Positions 55,447 through 64,000 of a stretch of 64,000 nucleotides of DNA are shown here, piece by piece. Source of the stretch: Phycicoccus sp. M110.8 (GTDB lineage Bacteria > Actinomycetota > Actinomycetes > Actinomycetales > Dermatophilaceae). The notes below the pieces were generated by a model. The model saw only the letters and a program-made list of their open reading frames with translations, was not told the DNA's origin and searched no databases. Every line of letters begins with the position of its first letter. Positions within the stretch are counted from its first letter, which is position 1. The position numbers were made by a program, and so were the translations under genes. The stretch spans positions 558,001-622,000 of the forward strand of contig NZ_JAWDIC010000001.1 in the NCBI RefSeq assembly GCF_032464895.1, written 5' to 3'.

Positions 55447-58400
55447 GTGGACGCAGCGCCGGAGCGGATGACCGAGCGCAGGGTGCGCAGGGCCACCGAC
55501 AGGGCGGCGATGTTGGGCTTGTCGAGCCGCTCGATCCCGTGCAGCGCGGCCTTGGCCCGGGTCAGCGACTCGGCGTTCGCGTCGGCCCACTGGGCGTACC
55601 GCTTCGCCGGCTCCGCACCCGTCGTCGACGCGTCGATCACGCTGCGCACCAGGCTCTCGAGCACGGCATACAGGTCGTCGCGCAGGGCACCGCGGGCCAG
55701 GGCGTCCCAGCGGTCGTCACGCGGCAGGTTGGTGACGCGGCTGAGCATGCCGTCGATGCCGAACCGCTCCGACAGCACGAAGTACAGCGGCGCCACGTCG
55801 GCCGGCGACTCCTCGGTGTCGGTGCAGATGTCGACGATGTCGAGCAGCGAGAACTGGTCGAGCAGGCTCGCGGCGCGCATCGCCAGCGCCTCCGGCACAC
55901 CGGCCTTCTCCAGCCCGGCAGCGTTGCGCTGCAACCGCTTCAGCTCCGCACCCTGCAGCAGCTCGGGGATCCGCGGCGCGAGCTCGGCGACGACCGCGCC
56001 GAAGCGGGCCACCTCCCCCGCGACGTCGAGCCGCGAGGGGCGCGAGGTGAGGAACCACCGGATCGCGCGGTCGATGAGGCGCCGGAACTCCAGGTAGAGC
56101 CGGCTCTGCACGTCCGTGGAGACGACGTTGTCGAGCGCCTCGACCTGGGCCACGAAGGACGGCAGGTCGAAGATCTCGCGGGCCACGACGAAGGCGCGCG
56201 CGATCTGCTCGGGCGTCGCCCCGGTCTCCTCCATCGCCCGGAACGCGAAGGTGATGCCTCCCCGGTTCACCATCGAGTTCACGACCGAGTTGGTGATGAT
56301 CTCGCGGCGCAGCGGGTGCTGCCCGAGCTCGGCGGCGAACTGCTCGCGCAGTGCCGGCGGGAAGTAGTCGGTCAGCGTCTGCTGGAACCACGGGTCGTCG
56401 GGCAGCTCGGTCGGGAGCAGGTCCTCCTTGAGCGCCAGCTTGGCGTAGGCGACCAGGACCGAGAACTCCGGCGACTTCAGGCCTTCGCCCGCCGCGAACC
56501 GGCGGTCGATCTCGGAGTCGCTCGGCAGGAACTCCAGTCCGCGGTCGAGGTCTCCGCGCTCCTCCAGCCAGTGGATGAGCCGCTGGTGCACGGGGAGCAT
56601 GGGGTGTTCCTGGGCCCTGGCGTTGCCGAGCAGCACGTTCTGCTCGTAGTTGTGGCGCAGCACCTGGCGGGCCACGTCGTCGGTCATCGAGGCCAGCAGC
56701 GAGTTGCGCTGCTTGAGCGTCATGTCGCCGCCCCGCACCTGCTCGGTGAGCAGGATCTTGATGTTGACCTCGTGGTCGGACGTGTCGACGCCTGCGGAGT
56801 TGTCGATGGCGTCGGTGTTGACGCGAACTCCGTTGCGGGCGGCCTCGATCCGACCCAGCTGGGAGAGCCCGAGGTTGCCGCCCTCGCCCACCGCCTTGAC
56901 CCGCAGGTCCGCGCCGTCGACGCGGATCGCGTCGTTGGCGCGGTCGCCGATGTCGGAGCTCGACTCGCCGGCCGCCTTGACGTAGGTGCCGATGCCGCCG
57001 TTCCAGAGCAGGTCGACCGGCGCGAGCAGGATCGCCTTCATCAGCTCGGCCGGTGTCATCGAGGTCACGCCCTTGGGCAGCCCGAGCGCCTCGGTCATCT
57101 CCGGGGTGATCCGGATGGCCTTGAGGGTCCGCTCGAAGACGCCGCCGCCGGCCGAGATCAGCGACCGGTCGTAGTCCGCCCAGGAGGACCGGGACAGCTC
57201 GAAGAGCCGCTTGCGCTCCGGGTAGGACGTCGCCGCGTCCGGGCTCGGGTCGACGAAGATGTGCCGGTGGTCGAAGGCGGCCATGAGCCGGATGTGCTCC
57301 GACAGCAGCATGCCGTTGCCGAACACGTCGCCGGACATGTCGCCGATGCCGACGACGGTGAAGTCCTGCGACTGGGTGTCGACGCCCATCTCGCGGAAGT
57401 GGCGCTTGACCGACTCCCAGGCACCGCGGGCCGTGATGCCCATCGCCTTGTGGTCGTAGCCCGCGGAGCCGCCCGAGGCGAACGCGTCGTCGAGCCAGAA
57501 GCCGTAGGACTGGGCGACGCCGTTGGCGATGTCGGAGAACGTCGCCGTCCCCTTGTCCGCGGCGACGACGAGGTAGGAGTCGTCCGGGTCGTGGCGGACC
57601 ACGGACGGCGGCGGCACGACCTCGCCGCCCTTGCGGTTGTCGGTGAGGTCGAGCAGGCCGGAGATGAACACCTTGTAGGACTCGATGCCCTCGGCCAGCC
57701 ACGCGTCGCGGTCGACCGACGGGTCGGGCAGCTGCTTGGCGTAGAACCCGCCCTTGGAGCCGGTCGGCACGATGACGGCGTTCTTGACCATCTGCGCCTT
57801 GACCAGGCCGAGGATCTCCGTGCGGAAGTCCTCCCGGCGGTCCGACCAGCGCAGGCCGCCGCGCGCCACTGGACCGAACCGCAGGTGCACGCCCTCGACC
57901 CGCGGGCTGTAGACGAAGATCTCGAACTGCGGCCGCGGGGCCGGCAGGTCCGGCACCTTGGTGGGGTCGAGCTTGACCGACACGTACGGCTTCGGCCGGC
58001 CGTCGTCGTCGACTTGGTAGAAGTTCGTCCGCAGGGCCGCCGTGATGACGCCCAGGAAGGCCCGGATGATGCGGTCCTGGTCGAGCGAGCTCACGTCGTC
58101 CAGCCCGGCGGTGATCGCCTCGACGACCTCCGCCTCGGCGGCCGCGCGCTCCTCGCCGGCCCCACCGGCATACCGGCTGGGGTCGAAGCGGGTCTCGAAG
58201 AGGGACACGAGCTTCCCGGCCAGCCCGAGGTTCTGCACCAGGGCGCTCTCGACGTAGTCCTGCGAGAACGTGGACCCCGTCTGGCGCAGGTACTTCGCGA
58301 CGGTGCGCAGGATGACGACCTGCCGCCAGGTGAGCCCGGCACCGAGCACGAGCGCGTTGAACCCGTCGCTCTCCGCCCGGCCCTGCCAGACCGCGCCGAC

Positions 58401-60338
58401 CGCGTCCTGGAACAGCTCACGCAGCCGGTCGCGGCCGCCCTCCCCCGTCCACACCTTGTCGTTGCGGACGCGCAGCCCGAAGTCGTACACGTACAGCGTG
58501 ACCCCGTCACTGCGCTCGATCTCGTAGGGCCGCTCGTCGACGACCTCGACGCCCATGTGCGTGAACATCGGCAGCACCTGGGTCAGCGACAGCGGGCTGC
58601 GGCGGTAGAGCTTGAACCGGCGCTCGTTCGCGGGCGCGCCCGGCTCCTGGTACATGTTCAGGCCGGTCGCGTCGTCGTCGGCCAGGCCCTCCATCTGGCG
58701 GATGTCCGCGACGCCGACCCGCGGGCTGAAGTCCTCCTTGTACGCCTCGGGGAAGGCCCGTCCGTAGAGCCCCGCGAGCCGGGCAGCGGCCTCCTCGCCG
58801 TGCTCGGTGCGCGCCGCCTCGCCGAGGTCCTCCTCCCACGTGCGGGTGGCGTCGACGAGCTGGCGCTCGAGCACCGACTCGTCGACGTCGGGGATGGACG
58901 CGCCGGAGGGCACGCGCACGACGAAGTGCAGCTGGGCGAGGACCGACTCCGACACCCTCGTCGTGTAGTCGACGCTCGCCCCGGCGAACGCGCGCCGCAG
59001 GATGGTCTCCATCTTGAGGCGGACGGCCGTGTTGTAGCGGTCGCGCGGGATGTAGACGAGGCAGGACACGAACCGGCCGAACCGGTCGCGGCGCAGGAAC
59101 AGCTTGGTCTTGCGGCGCTCCTGCAGGTGCAGCACGTCGGTCGCGTTGTCGAGGAGCGTCTCCTCGTCGGTCTGGAACAGCTCGTCCCGCGGGTAGTTCT
59201 CGAGCACCTCGAGCAGGTCCTTGCCCGAGTGCGAGTCGGGCAGGTACCCGCTGCGCTCGAACACGGCGTCGACCTTGTCGCGCAACACCGGCACCCGCGT
59301 GACGGACTCGGTGTAGGCGCTGGAGGTGAACAGGCCGAGGAACCGCTTCTCCCCGGTGACCTCGCCCTCGGCGTCGAACTGCTTGACGCTGACGTAGTCG
59401 AGGTAGGTGTTGCGGTGCACCGTCGCCCGCGAGTTGGCCTTGGTGATGATGAGCAGCTCGCGCGCGCGGGCGACCTGGCGCGCCTGCTCCGAGAGCAGCA
59501 CGCCCTCGCCGGTGGGGTCGTACCGCAGCAGGCCGAGCCCGGTGCCGTGCACCGCCTGGAGCCGGTCGGCGTCCACGCCGCGGTGCAGGGCGTACTCGCG
59601 GTACCCGAGGAACGTGAAGTGGTTGTCGGACAGCCAGTCGAGGAGCTGGCGCGCCTGCCCGACCTCCTCGTCCGGTATGCCGTGCGGCGGCTCGGTGTCG
59701 AGGTCGGCGGCGACCTGCCGGCAGGCGGCGCGCATCTTGGGCCAGTCCTCGACGGCCTCGCGCACGTTTCCCAGCACGCGGCGCAGGTTCTCGGCGATGC
59801 GCTCGCGGCTCTCGGGGTCGCTGTCGCGGTCGACCTCGAGGTGCATCCACGACTCCCGCACCTGGCCGAAACCACCGGCCGCGGCACCGTTGCCGTTGCC
59901 GTCGAGCAGCACCTCCTCCAGCTCGCCGGCAGCGTTGCGGCGGACCGTCATCGCCGGGTGGACCACGAGGTGCACCACGCGGTCCATCCGCAGCAGCTCG
60001 GAGCTCACGGAGTCGACGAGGAAGGGCATGTCGTCGGTGACGACCTGGATGACGGTGTGCCCGCTGGTCCAGCCCTGCTCCTCGACCTCGGGGTTGAAGA
60101 CGTCGACGGTCGCCGTGCCCACGGGCCGGTGCTGGGCCAGCTCCCGGTGGGCCAGCGCGGCGCCGAGGATGTCCTCCGGGGCCCGGGCCAGGAGGTCCTC
60201 GGTGGCGACGTGCCGGTAGTAGCTGCGCAGGTACGCCTCGACCCCCTCACCGCCCGCGTGGTCGGCCCGCTCGGCGGCGGTGTGCAACAGCTGCTGACGA
60301 GACTGCTCCAGCGACCCAGACATGTCGGTCGGCTTCAT
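55443..60338 (-). CDS. gdh: Large NAD-dependent glutamate dehydrogenase (about 180 kDa)
   Basis: The 1,631-residue enzyme deaminates glutamate to 2-oxoglutarate. Its N-terminal half (about 60-650) has ACT-like and regulatory regions (YLRSYYRHVATEDL, DMPFLVDSVSSELL, FTFLGYREYAL). The catalytic domain begins about 740 with FVYSPRVEGVHLRFGPVARGGLRWSDRREDFRTEILGLVKAQMVKNAVIVPTGSKGGFYAKQ, carrying the substrate lysines, and a Rossmann segment FTVVGIGDMSGDVFGNGMLLSEHIRL. Usual length for this class is about 1,600, so it is complete. ATG 60338 is the chosen start; ATG 60323 (MSGSLEQS) is an alternative. An MOSC gene is coupled to its end. Confidence 0.94.
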   Translation of the reverse strand: MKPTDMSGSLEQSRQQLLHTAAERADHAGGEGVEAYLRSYYRHVATEDLLARAPEDILGAALAHRELAQHRPVGTATVDVFNPEVEEQGWTSGHTVIQVVTDDMPFLVDSVSSELLRMDRVVHLVVHPAMTVRRNAAGELEEVLLDGNGNGAAAGGFGQVRESWMHLEVDRDSDPESRERIAENLRRVLGNVREAVEDWPKMRAACRQVAADLDTEPPHGIPDEEVGQARQLLDWLSDNHFTFLGYREYALHRGVDADRLQAVHGTGLGLLRYDPTGEGVLLSEQARQVARARELLIITKANSRATVHRNTYLDYVSVKQFDAEGEVTGEKRFLGLFTSSAYTESVTRVPVLRDKVDAVFERSGYLPDSHSGKDLLEVLENYPRDELFQTDEETLLDNATDVLHLQERRKTKLFLRRDRFGRFVSCLVYIPRDRYNTAVRLKMETILRRAFAGASVDYTTRVSESVLAQLHFVVRVPSGASIPDVDESVLERQLVDATRTWEEDLGEAARTEHGEEAAARLAGLYGRAFPEAYKEDFSPRVGVADIRQMEGLADDDATGLNMYQEPGAPANERRFKLYRRSPLSLTQVLPMFTHMGVEVVDERPYEIERSDGVTLYVYDFGLRVRNDKVWTGEGGRDRLRELFQDAVGAVWQGRAESDGFNALVLGAGLTWRQVVILRTVAKYLRQTGSTFSQDYVESALVQNLGLAGKLVSLFETRFDPSRYAGGAGEERAAAEAEVVEAITAGLDDVSSLDQDRIIRAFLGVITAALRTNFYQVDDDGRPKPYVSVKLDPTKVPDLPAPRPQFEIFVYSPRVEGVHLRFGPVARGGLRWSDRREDFRTEILGLVKAQMVKNAVIVPTGSKGGFYAKQLPDPSVDRDAWLAEGIESYKVFISGLLDLTDNRKGGEVVPPPSVVRHDPDDSYLVVAADKGTATFSDIANGVAQSYGFWLDDAFASGGSAGYDHKAMGITARGAWESVKRHFREMGVDTQSQDFTVVGIGDMSGDVFGNGMLLSEHIRLMAAFDHRHIFVDPSPDAATSYPERKRLFELSRSSWADYDRSLISAGGGVFERTLKAIRITPEMTEALGLPKGVTSMTPAELMKAILLAPVDLLWNGGIGTYVKAAGESSSDIGDRANDAIRVDGADLRVKAVGEGGNLGLSQLGRIEAARNGVRVNTDAIDNSAGVDTSDHEVNIKILLTEQVRGGDMTLKQRNSLLASMTDDVARQVLRHNYEQNVLLGNARAQEHPMLPVHQRLIHWLEERGDLDRGLEFLPSDSEIDRRFAAGEGLKSPEFSVLVAYAKLALKEDLLPTELPDDPWFQQTLTDYFPPALREQFAAELGQHPLRREIITNSVVNSMVNRGGITFAFRAMEETGATPEQIARAFVVAREIFDLPSFVAQVEALDNVVSTDVQSRLYLEFRRLIDRAIRWFLTSRPSRLDVAGEVARFGAVVAELAPRIPELLQGAELKRLQRNAAGLEKAGVPEALAMRAASLLDQFSLLDIVDICTDTEESPADVAPLYFVLSERFGIDGMLSRVTNLPRDDRWDALARGALRDDLYAVLESLVRSVIDASTTGAEPAKRYAQWADANAESLTRAKAALHGIERLDKPNIAALSVALRTLRSVIRSGAAST

Positions 60339-60565
60339 CCTCACGTGTCGATGTGCGCATGGGGTCACGCCGTCGTGCACCCGTGACCCGAGACTATCGC
60401 TGCGCGCGGGTGTCGACGCACGACGGTGCGAACCCGCCGGTAGGGCGCCTCCCGACCTCCTGCCGCCGGCCTCCGGCGGCGTGTCCGTGCAGGTCAGGGA
60501 TGCGGAACCGGCCAACCGGTGGTTGGCTGTTCCCACCCCCTACAGTGGATGAAAGGAAAGTCCCT
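60339..60565. promoter_or_regulatory. Divergent region before gdh and a small membrane peptide
   Basis: The 227-bp gap has GCCAACC-GGT-GGTTGGC (60511-60527), a perfect 7-bp inverted repeat about 14 bp before a TACAGT -10 element (60541-60546) for the rightward gene, and GAAAGGAAAG (60551-60560) as ribosome-binding site. The gdh promoter is not obvious. No gene is seen in the remainder. Confidence 0.45.
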
Positions 60566-60721
60566 GTGATCATCCTCGGCATCATTCTGCTGATCATCGG
60601 CCTCGTGGCCTCGATTTCCATCCTGACGACCATCGGCATCATCCTGATCGTCGTCGGCCTGATCCTCTCCCTCCTGGGCGCCACCGGCCGCGCCATCGGT
60701 GGACGAAAGACCTGGTACTGA
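60566..60721 (+). CDS. Small hydrophobic membrane peptide (51 residues)
   Basis: GTG 60566 opens a 51-residue protein that is almost entirely two hydrophobic stretches ([34 protein letters not shown]) followed by a polar end [11 protein letters not shown]. This is the form of the small DUF6131/YtxH-like membrane peptides common in actinobacteria. GAAAGGAAAG lies 6 bases upstream and TACAGT 20 bases upstream. Function unknown. Confidence 0.65.
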   Translation: MIILGIILLIIGLVASISILTTIGIILIVVGLILSLLGATGRAIGGRKTWY

Positions 60722-60725
60722 CGAA

Positions 60726-60789
60726 GCGGGCTAGAGGCCCGCACGCGACGACGACCCCCGGCTGCCTTGTGGGCAGCGCGGGGGTCGTC
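60726..60789 (+). terminator. Tandem hairpins after the small membrane peptide gene
   Basis: GCGGGC-TAGAG-GCCCGC (60726-60742) is followed by a 16-17-bp stem (60750-60766 with 60771-60789, loop TTGT, one small bulge). They separate this gene from the next leaderless promoter at 60804-60809. Confidence 0.7.
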
Positions 60790-60815
60790 CGCATCAGGGT
60801 CACTACAGTGGCCGT

Positions 60816-61115
60816 ATGCCGCGGACGCCGGTTCCCCCGGACCCCCTCGCCGCGCTCGGCGCGGCCCTCGAGGACGTCCGCGGCGCGGCCCGGGAGGGCG
60901 CCGACGAGGTCCTCTCGCACTACCCCGAGCTCGGCGACCGGGAGACGCAGTCGACGCTCGAGGCCTACCTCGACCAGGTCGCCGACCTGCTCCGCGAGGT
61001 CGAGGCGTCCTGCGGCGACCTGTCCGACCGGGTGCGGCTCGGCGGGGGCCGCGGCCGTCGGCCTGCAGCCGCCGACGGGTCGGCACCGCTGCACACCGCC
61101 CGGAGCCGGCCGTGA
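60816..61115 (+). CDS. Small helical protein of unknown function
   Basis: The 99-residue protein is mostly two amphipathic helices ([26 protein letters not shown] and [30 protein letters not shown]) joined by PELGDRE, then an Arg/Gly-rich tail. The size and helix-turn-helix form recall T7SS-type small partners, but no W-x-G motif is present. TACAGT (60804-60809) six bases before ATG 60816 makes it a leaderless first gene; its stop overlaps the start of the next gene as GTGA. Confidence 0.6.
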   Translation: MPRTPVPPDPLAALGAALEDVRGAAREGADEVLSHYPELGDRETQSTLEAYLDQVADLLREVEASCGDLSDRVRLGGGRGRRPAAADGSAPLHTARSRP

Positions 61116-61627
61116 CCGTGGCCGGCGACCCCGCCTCCTGCTCCCTGCTCGGCTCGACCCTGCGCCAGCTGGCGGCCCGCCTGCGCGCCGACCAGCGCCG
61201 CCTGCACGCGGCCGTGGACCCGGCCGACGCCCCGAGGCCGGCGGCATCCGTGGTCCGCGCCCGGCGACGGGCCGCGCAGCTGGCCGGCTCCCTCGCGGTG
61301 GCGGTGGCCGAGCTCGACCAGGTCGGGTCGGCGCTGCAGGCACACTCCAGCGACCTCGCCGAGGCCCTGTCCGACGCCAGGCAGCTGCTGGACCGGGCGG
61401 CGGCCGCCGGGCTCGAGCAGAGGTCCGGACGGCTGGCACCCCGATGGGGTGTGGCCGGGGTGGCCGACCCCCGCGCCACCACGGCCCAGGACGACCTGCG
61501 CTCCGAGCTGCAGGACCGGCTCGACTCGGTCGAGTCACTCCTGCGCACCCGCCGCGCCCGCCTGGCCACGACACTGCGCAGGTCGGGCGACCTGCTCGCG
61601 ACCCACGCCGAGGTGCTGCGCCGATGA
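61112..61627 (+). CDS. Helical protein of unknown function, coupled to pxpA
   Basis: The 171-residue protein is almost all helical with heptad-like leucine spacing ([112 protein letters not shown]). A PRWGVAG turn separates the halves. No domain is recognised. GTG 61112 overlaps the previous stop and its own stop overlaps pxpA ATG (ATGA), so all three genes are translated as a unit. Confidence 0.6.
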   Translation: MTVAGDPASCSLLGSTLRQLAARLRADQRRLHAAVDPADAPRPAASVVRARRRAAQLAGSLAVAVAELDQVGSALQAHSSDLAEALSDARQLLDRAAAAGLEQRSGRLAPRWGVAGVADPRATTAQDDLRSELQDRLDSVESLLRTRRARLATTLRRSGDLLATHAEVLRR

Positions 61628-62394
61628 CCGACATCGATCTCAACGCCGACCTCGGTGAGTCGTTCGGGCGCTGGCAGCTCGGCGACGACGAGGCGATGCT
61701 CGACCTCGTGACGAGCGCGAACGTCGCGTGCGGGTTCCACGCCGGCGACCCCGCCACCCTGCTGCAGACCTGTGTCGCCGCTGCCGAGCGCGGCGTCGTC
61801 GTCGGGGCCCAGGTCGGCTACCACGACCTCGCCGGCTTCGGTCGCCGGTTCGTCGACATCGACCCGGCCGACCTCGTGGCGGACGTCGTCTACCAGGTCG
61901 GCGCGCTGCAGGGGCTCTGCGCCGCAGCGGGCACGCGGGTGGCCTACGTCAAGCCGCACGGCGCCCTGTACAACGCCGTCGTCCACCACGAGGCGCAGGC
62001 CGAGGCAGTGGTCCAGGCGGTCCGCCGCATCGACGACGAGCTGGTGGTGCTGGGGTTCCCGGGCTCGGCGCTGCTGTCGCTCGCCGAGGAGGCCGGGCTG
62101 CGGACCGCGACCGAGGCCTTCGCCGACCGCGGCTACACCTCCGACGGCCGCCTGGTGCCGCGCAGCCACGCGGGTGCGGTGCTGCACGACCCGCAGGTCG
62201 TCGCCGCCCGGGCCGTGCGGATGGCCGTCGAGGGGGTGGTCGAGACGGTCGACGGGTCGACCGTGGAGGTGCGCGCGCAGTCGGTCTGCGTCCACGGCGA
62301 CTCCCCCGGCGCGGTCTCGCTCGCGACCGAGGTCCGCCGGTCGCTGGAGTCGGCCGGCATGCGGCTGGCTCCGTTCGTCGACGGCACGGGCTGA
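61624..62394 (+). CDS. pxpA: 5-oxoprolinase subunit PxpA (LamB/YcsF family)
   Basis: PxpA with PxpB and PxpC forms the ATP-dependent 5-oxoprolinase that opens pyroglutamate to glutamate. The 256-residue protein starts [43 protein letters not shown], the family signature, and contains [10 protein letters not shown] and [10 protein letters not shown] with conserved His and Asp residues. ATG 61624 overlaps the preceding helical-protein gene. The following fused pxpB-pxpC gene begins 7 bases after its stop. Confidence 0.93.
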   Translation: MTDIDLNADLGESFGRWQLGDDEAMLDLVTSANVACGFHAGDPATLLQTCVAAAERGVVVGAQVGYHDLAGFGRRFVDIDPADLVADVVYQVGALQGLCAAAGTRVAYVKPHGALYNAVVHHEAQAEAVVQAVRRIDDELVVLGFPGSALLSLAEEAGLRTATEAFADRGYTSDGRLVPRSHAGAVLHDPQVVAARAVRMAVEGVVETVDGSTVEVRAQSVCVHGDSPGAVSLATEVRRSLESAGMRLAPFVDGTG

Positions 62395-62400
62395 TCGCCG

Positions 62401-64000
62401 GTGCGCGTCCTCCCGTCGGGGCCACGGGCGGTGCTCGTCGAGTGCGCCGACCTCGACGAGGCCCTGGCCCTGCACCGGCTCCTGTGGGAGCACGACCGCC
62501 CCACGGGCCTCGTCGACGCCGTCCCGGGGGCGCGGACGCTCCTGCTCGTCGCCGCCTCGGCGCGGCACCTGCCGGCCCTGCGGTCCCGGGTCGAGGACGT
62601 CGACGCCTCACCGCTCGCCGGGGCTGCGACCGACCGTGCGCAGGCCGCGCGTCACGGGCTCGGCCACGAGGGACCGCCAGAGGTCGTAGTACCCGTCCGG
62701 TACGACGGCCCGGACCTGCGCGACGTGGCCGACCACACCGGTCTGACGACGGAGGAGGTCGTCGCCGCCCACACCGGCAGGCCCTGGACCGTGGGTTTCG
62801 GCGGATTCGCCCCCGGCTTCGCCTACCTCGCCGGCGGCGACCCCCGGCTCGAGGTCCCGCGCCGGGGCGAGCCGCGGACGCGGGTGCCTCCCGGCGCGGT
62901 GGGGCTGGCCGGCCGGTTCAGCGGCATCTACCCCCGCTCCTCCCCGGGCGGTTGGCAGCTGATCGGGCACACCGACGTCGTCCTGTGGGACCTCACCGCC
63001 GACCCGCCCGCGCTGCTGCGGCCGGGGATGCAGGTGCGCTTCGTCGACGCCGGTCGAGGCGACCACACGACCTCGACGTCGGCGCCACGGTCCCGGCAGG
63101 CGGCGGGCCCACCAACCACCACGGCACGGACGGCAACCACGGACACGGCCCCGGGCGAGGTCACGGCCACGTCCGGGACCACGCGGCGTGCCCACCTCGA
63201 GGTGCTCGAACCGGGACCGCTCGCCCTGCTGCAGGACTCCGGTCGCACCGGTCACGCCGGGGTCGGTGTCGGCCCCTCCGGTGCTGCCGACCGCCGCGCC
63301 CACGCCCTGGGCGCCCGGCTGCTGGGGCAGGACGCCGACTGCGCGGCGGTCGAGGTGCACGCGGGCGGGTTCGCCGTGCGCGCGCACGGCGGCGTCACGC
63401 TGGCCCTCACCGGGGCCGCCACGGCAGCCACCGTCGACGGCACACCCGTGGCCCACGCCGCCCCGTTCCACCTCCCCGGCGGGTCGGTGCTCCGGCTGCC
63501 CGCACCGGAGCGGGGCCTGCGCACGTACGTCTCGGTCCGGGGAGGCTTCGACGTCCCCGCAGTCCTGGGCTCGCGGTCGACGGACACGCTGTCGGGCCTG
63601 GGCCCCGAGCCGCTCGCGCCGGGGACCCTGCTGCCGGTCGGCCACGCCGCGGGCCACCCCACGGTCGATGTGGCACCCCACCCTCCGCTGCCCTCGGGGA
63701 CCCTCGTCCTCGACGTCGTGGCCGGCCCGCGCACCGCCTGGCTGGCCGACGCCGAGGCGCTCGTCCGCGGCGAGTGGACGGTCGGGTCCGCCAGTGACCG
63801 GGTGGGCGTGCGGCTGGCGGGTGAGCCCCTGCGACGACCTGCGTCCCTCGAGGGTCGGGAGCTGCCCAGCGAGGGGGTGGTCCGTGGCGCCGTGCAGGTC
63901 CCTGCCGACGGCCAGCCCGTCGTGTTCCTCGCCGACCACCCCGTGACCGGCGGCTACCCGGTCGTCGCGGTCCTCACGGACACGGCCCAGGACCTGCTCG
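62401..64000 (+). CDS. pxpBC: Fused 5-oxoprolinase subunits PxpB-PxpC (KipI-KipA), incomplete at the 3' end
   Basis: From GTG 62401 the frame is open to the window end. Residues about 1-220 are PxpB/KipI (MRVLPSGPRAVLVECADLDEALAL, GRPWTVGFGGFAPGFAYLAGGDPRLEVPRRGEPRTRVPPGAVGLAGRFSGIYPRSSPGGW). A Thr/Ala-rich linker (about 222-260) leads to PxpC/KipA (HLEVLEPGPLALLQDSGRTGHAGVGVGPSGAADRRAHALGARLLG, DHPVTGGYPVVAVLTDTAQ near the window end). The two subunits are separate genes in E. coli; here they are one chain of at least 533 residues, as in some actinobacteria. The last part of the KipA domain lies outside the window. Confidence 0.9.
   Translation, partial: MRVLPSGPRAVLVECADLDEALALHRLLWEHDRPTGLVDAVPGARTLLLVAASARHLPALRSRVEDVDASPLAGAATDRAQAARHGLGHEGPPEVVVPVRYDGPDLRDVADHTGLTTEEVVAAHTGRPWTVGFGGFAPGFAYLAGGDPRLEVPRRGEPRTRVPPGAVGLAGRFSGIYPRSSPGGWQLIGHTDVVLWDLTADPPALLRPGMQVRFVDAGRGDHTTSTSAPRSRQAAGPPTTTARTATTDTAPGEVTATSGTTRRAHLEVLEPGPLALLQDSGRTGHAGVGVGPSGAADRRAHALGARLLGQDADCAAVEVHAGGFAVRAHGGVTLALTGAATAATVDGTPVAHAAPFHLPGGSVLRLPAPERGLRTYVSVRGGFDVPAVLGSRSTDTLSGLGPEPLAPGTLLPVGHAAGHPTVDVAPHPPLPSGTLVLDVVAGPRTAWLADAEALVRGEWTVGSASDRVGVRLAGEPLRRPASLEGRELPSEGVVRGAVQVPADGQPVVFLADHPVTGGYPVVAVLTDTAQDLL

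Noticed and set aside
55344-60386. A very long open frame on the plus strand opposite the glutamate dehydrogenase gene
   Set aside because: It is an artefact of high-GC codon positions on the complementary strand; its translation is Val/Gly/Ala/Arg-rich low complexity with no domain, while the minus-strand protein is a full known enzyme.
60816-61115. WXG100/ESX substrate
   Set aside because: The size and two-helix form fit, but there is no W-x-G turn and no clear Y-x-x-x-D signal, so it is listed only as a helical protein.

Overview
The window is about 72% GC by eye and almost fully coding. Short or overlapping junctions are common (ATGA, GTGA), GTG starts are frequent and several promoters look leaderless. 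A WhiB1 protein, the GlgE maltosyl-phosphate pathway, a PdtaS-type histidine kinase, a large NAD-dependent glutamate dehydrogenase and a Tad cluster of the actinobacterial kind point to Actinomycetota. An Intrasporangiaceae-like member of the Micrococcales is my best guess, by inference only. I see no rRNA, tRNA, CRISPR array, insertion sequence or prophage.

Layout. 1-13.2 kb: the tail of an F420-dependent oxidoreductase, glgP, and divergently from it the tightly overlapping operon glgE-treS-mak-glgB-pgm for alpha-glucan and trehalose metabolism. 13.2-14.1 kb: a gene-poor island with a six-unit tandem repeat, tandem palindromes and perhaps a small ORF. 14.2-21.6 kb: an orphan ATP-grasp ligase, a YbbN-like protein, a lipoprotein and membrane protein pair opposite a TetR gene, and an acyl-CoA mutase large subunit downstream of a MarR gene with a 20-bp palindromic operator between them. 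21.6-26.4 kb: an ABC exporter-type module (two complementary, partly degenerate ATPases and one very large FtsX-like permease). 26.6-34 kb: a secreted FG-GAP/GH12 glycosidase, a thiamine-binding protein, two acetyltransferases, a thioredoxin-reductase-like flavoprotein without its redox cysteines, and a membrane Ser/Thr kinase. 34-36.2 kb: meaB and a thiolase. 36.4-42.4 kb: an NgcEFG-like GlcNAc/chitobiose importer, divergent from a DUF5107-TPR gene across a near-perfect 35-bp operator, then a cupin protein. 42.5-51.8 kb: a seven-gene Tad pilus operon, divergent from a 1,449-residue EssC-like FHA/FtsK ATPase. 52-60.3 kb: a membrane protein, whiB1 with a long structured leader, pdtaS, a MOSC protein and the giant gdh. 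60.5-64 kb: a 51-residue membrane peptide, two small helical proteins translationally coupled to pxpA, and a fused pxpB-pxpC gene that runs off the window.

How the genes work together. The first block makes and turns over branched alpha-glucan from trehalose (TreS, Mak, GlgE, GlgB) and releases glucose-1-phosphate for Pgm (GlgP). The GH12 enzyme and the NgcEFG importer suggest use of environmental polysaccharide and chitin. Mutase, MeaB and thiolase belong to acyl-CoA and branched-chain or propionate metabolism. The most unusual features are the EssC-like ATPase paired with a Tad operon but with no WXG100 gene, the asymmetric ABC pair, several repeat families made of hairpins, and a strong excess of the word GTATGCC/GGCATAC.
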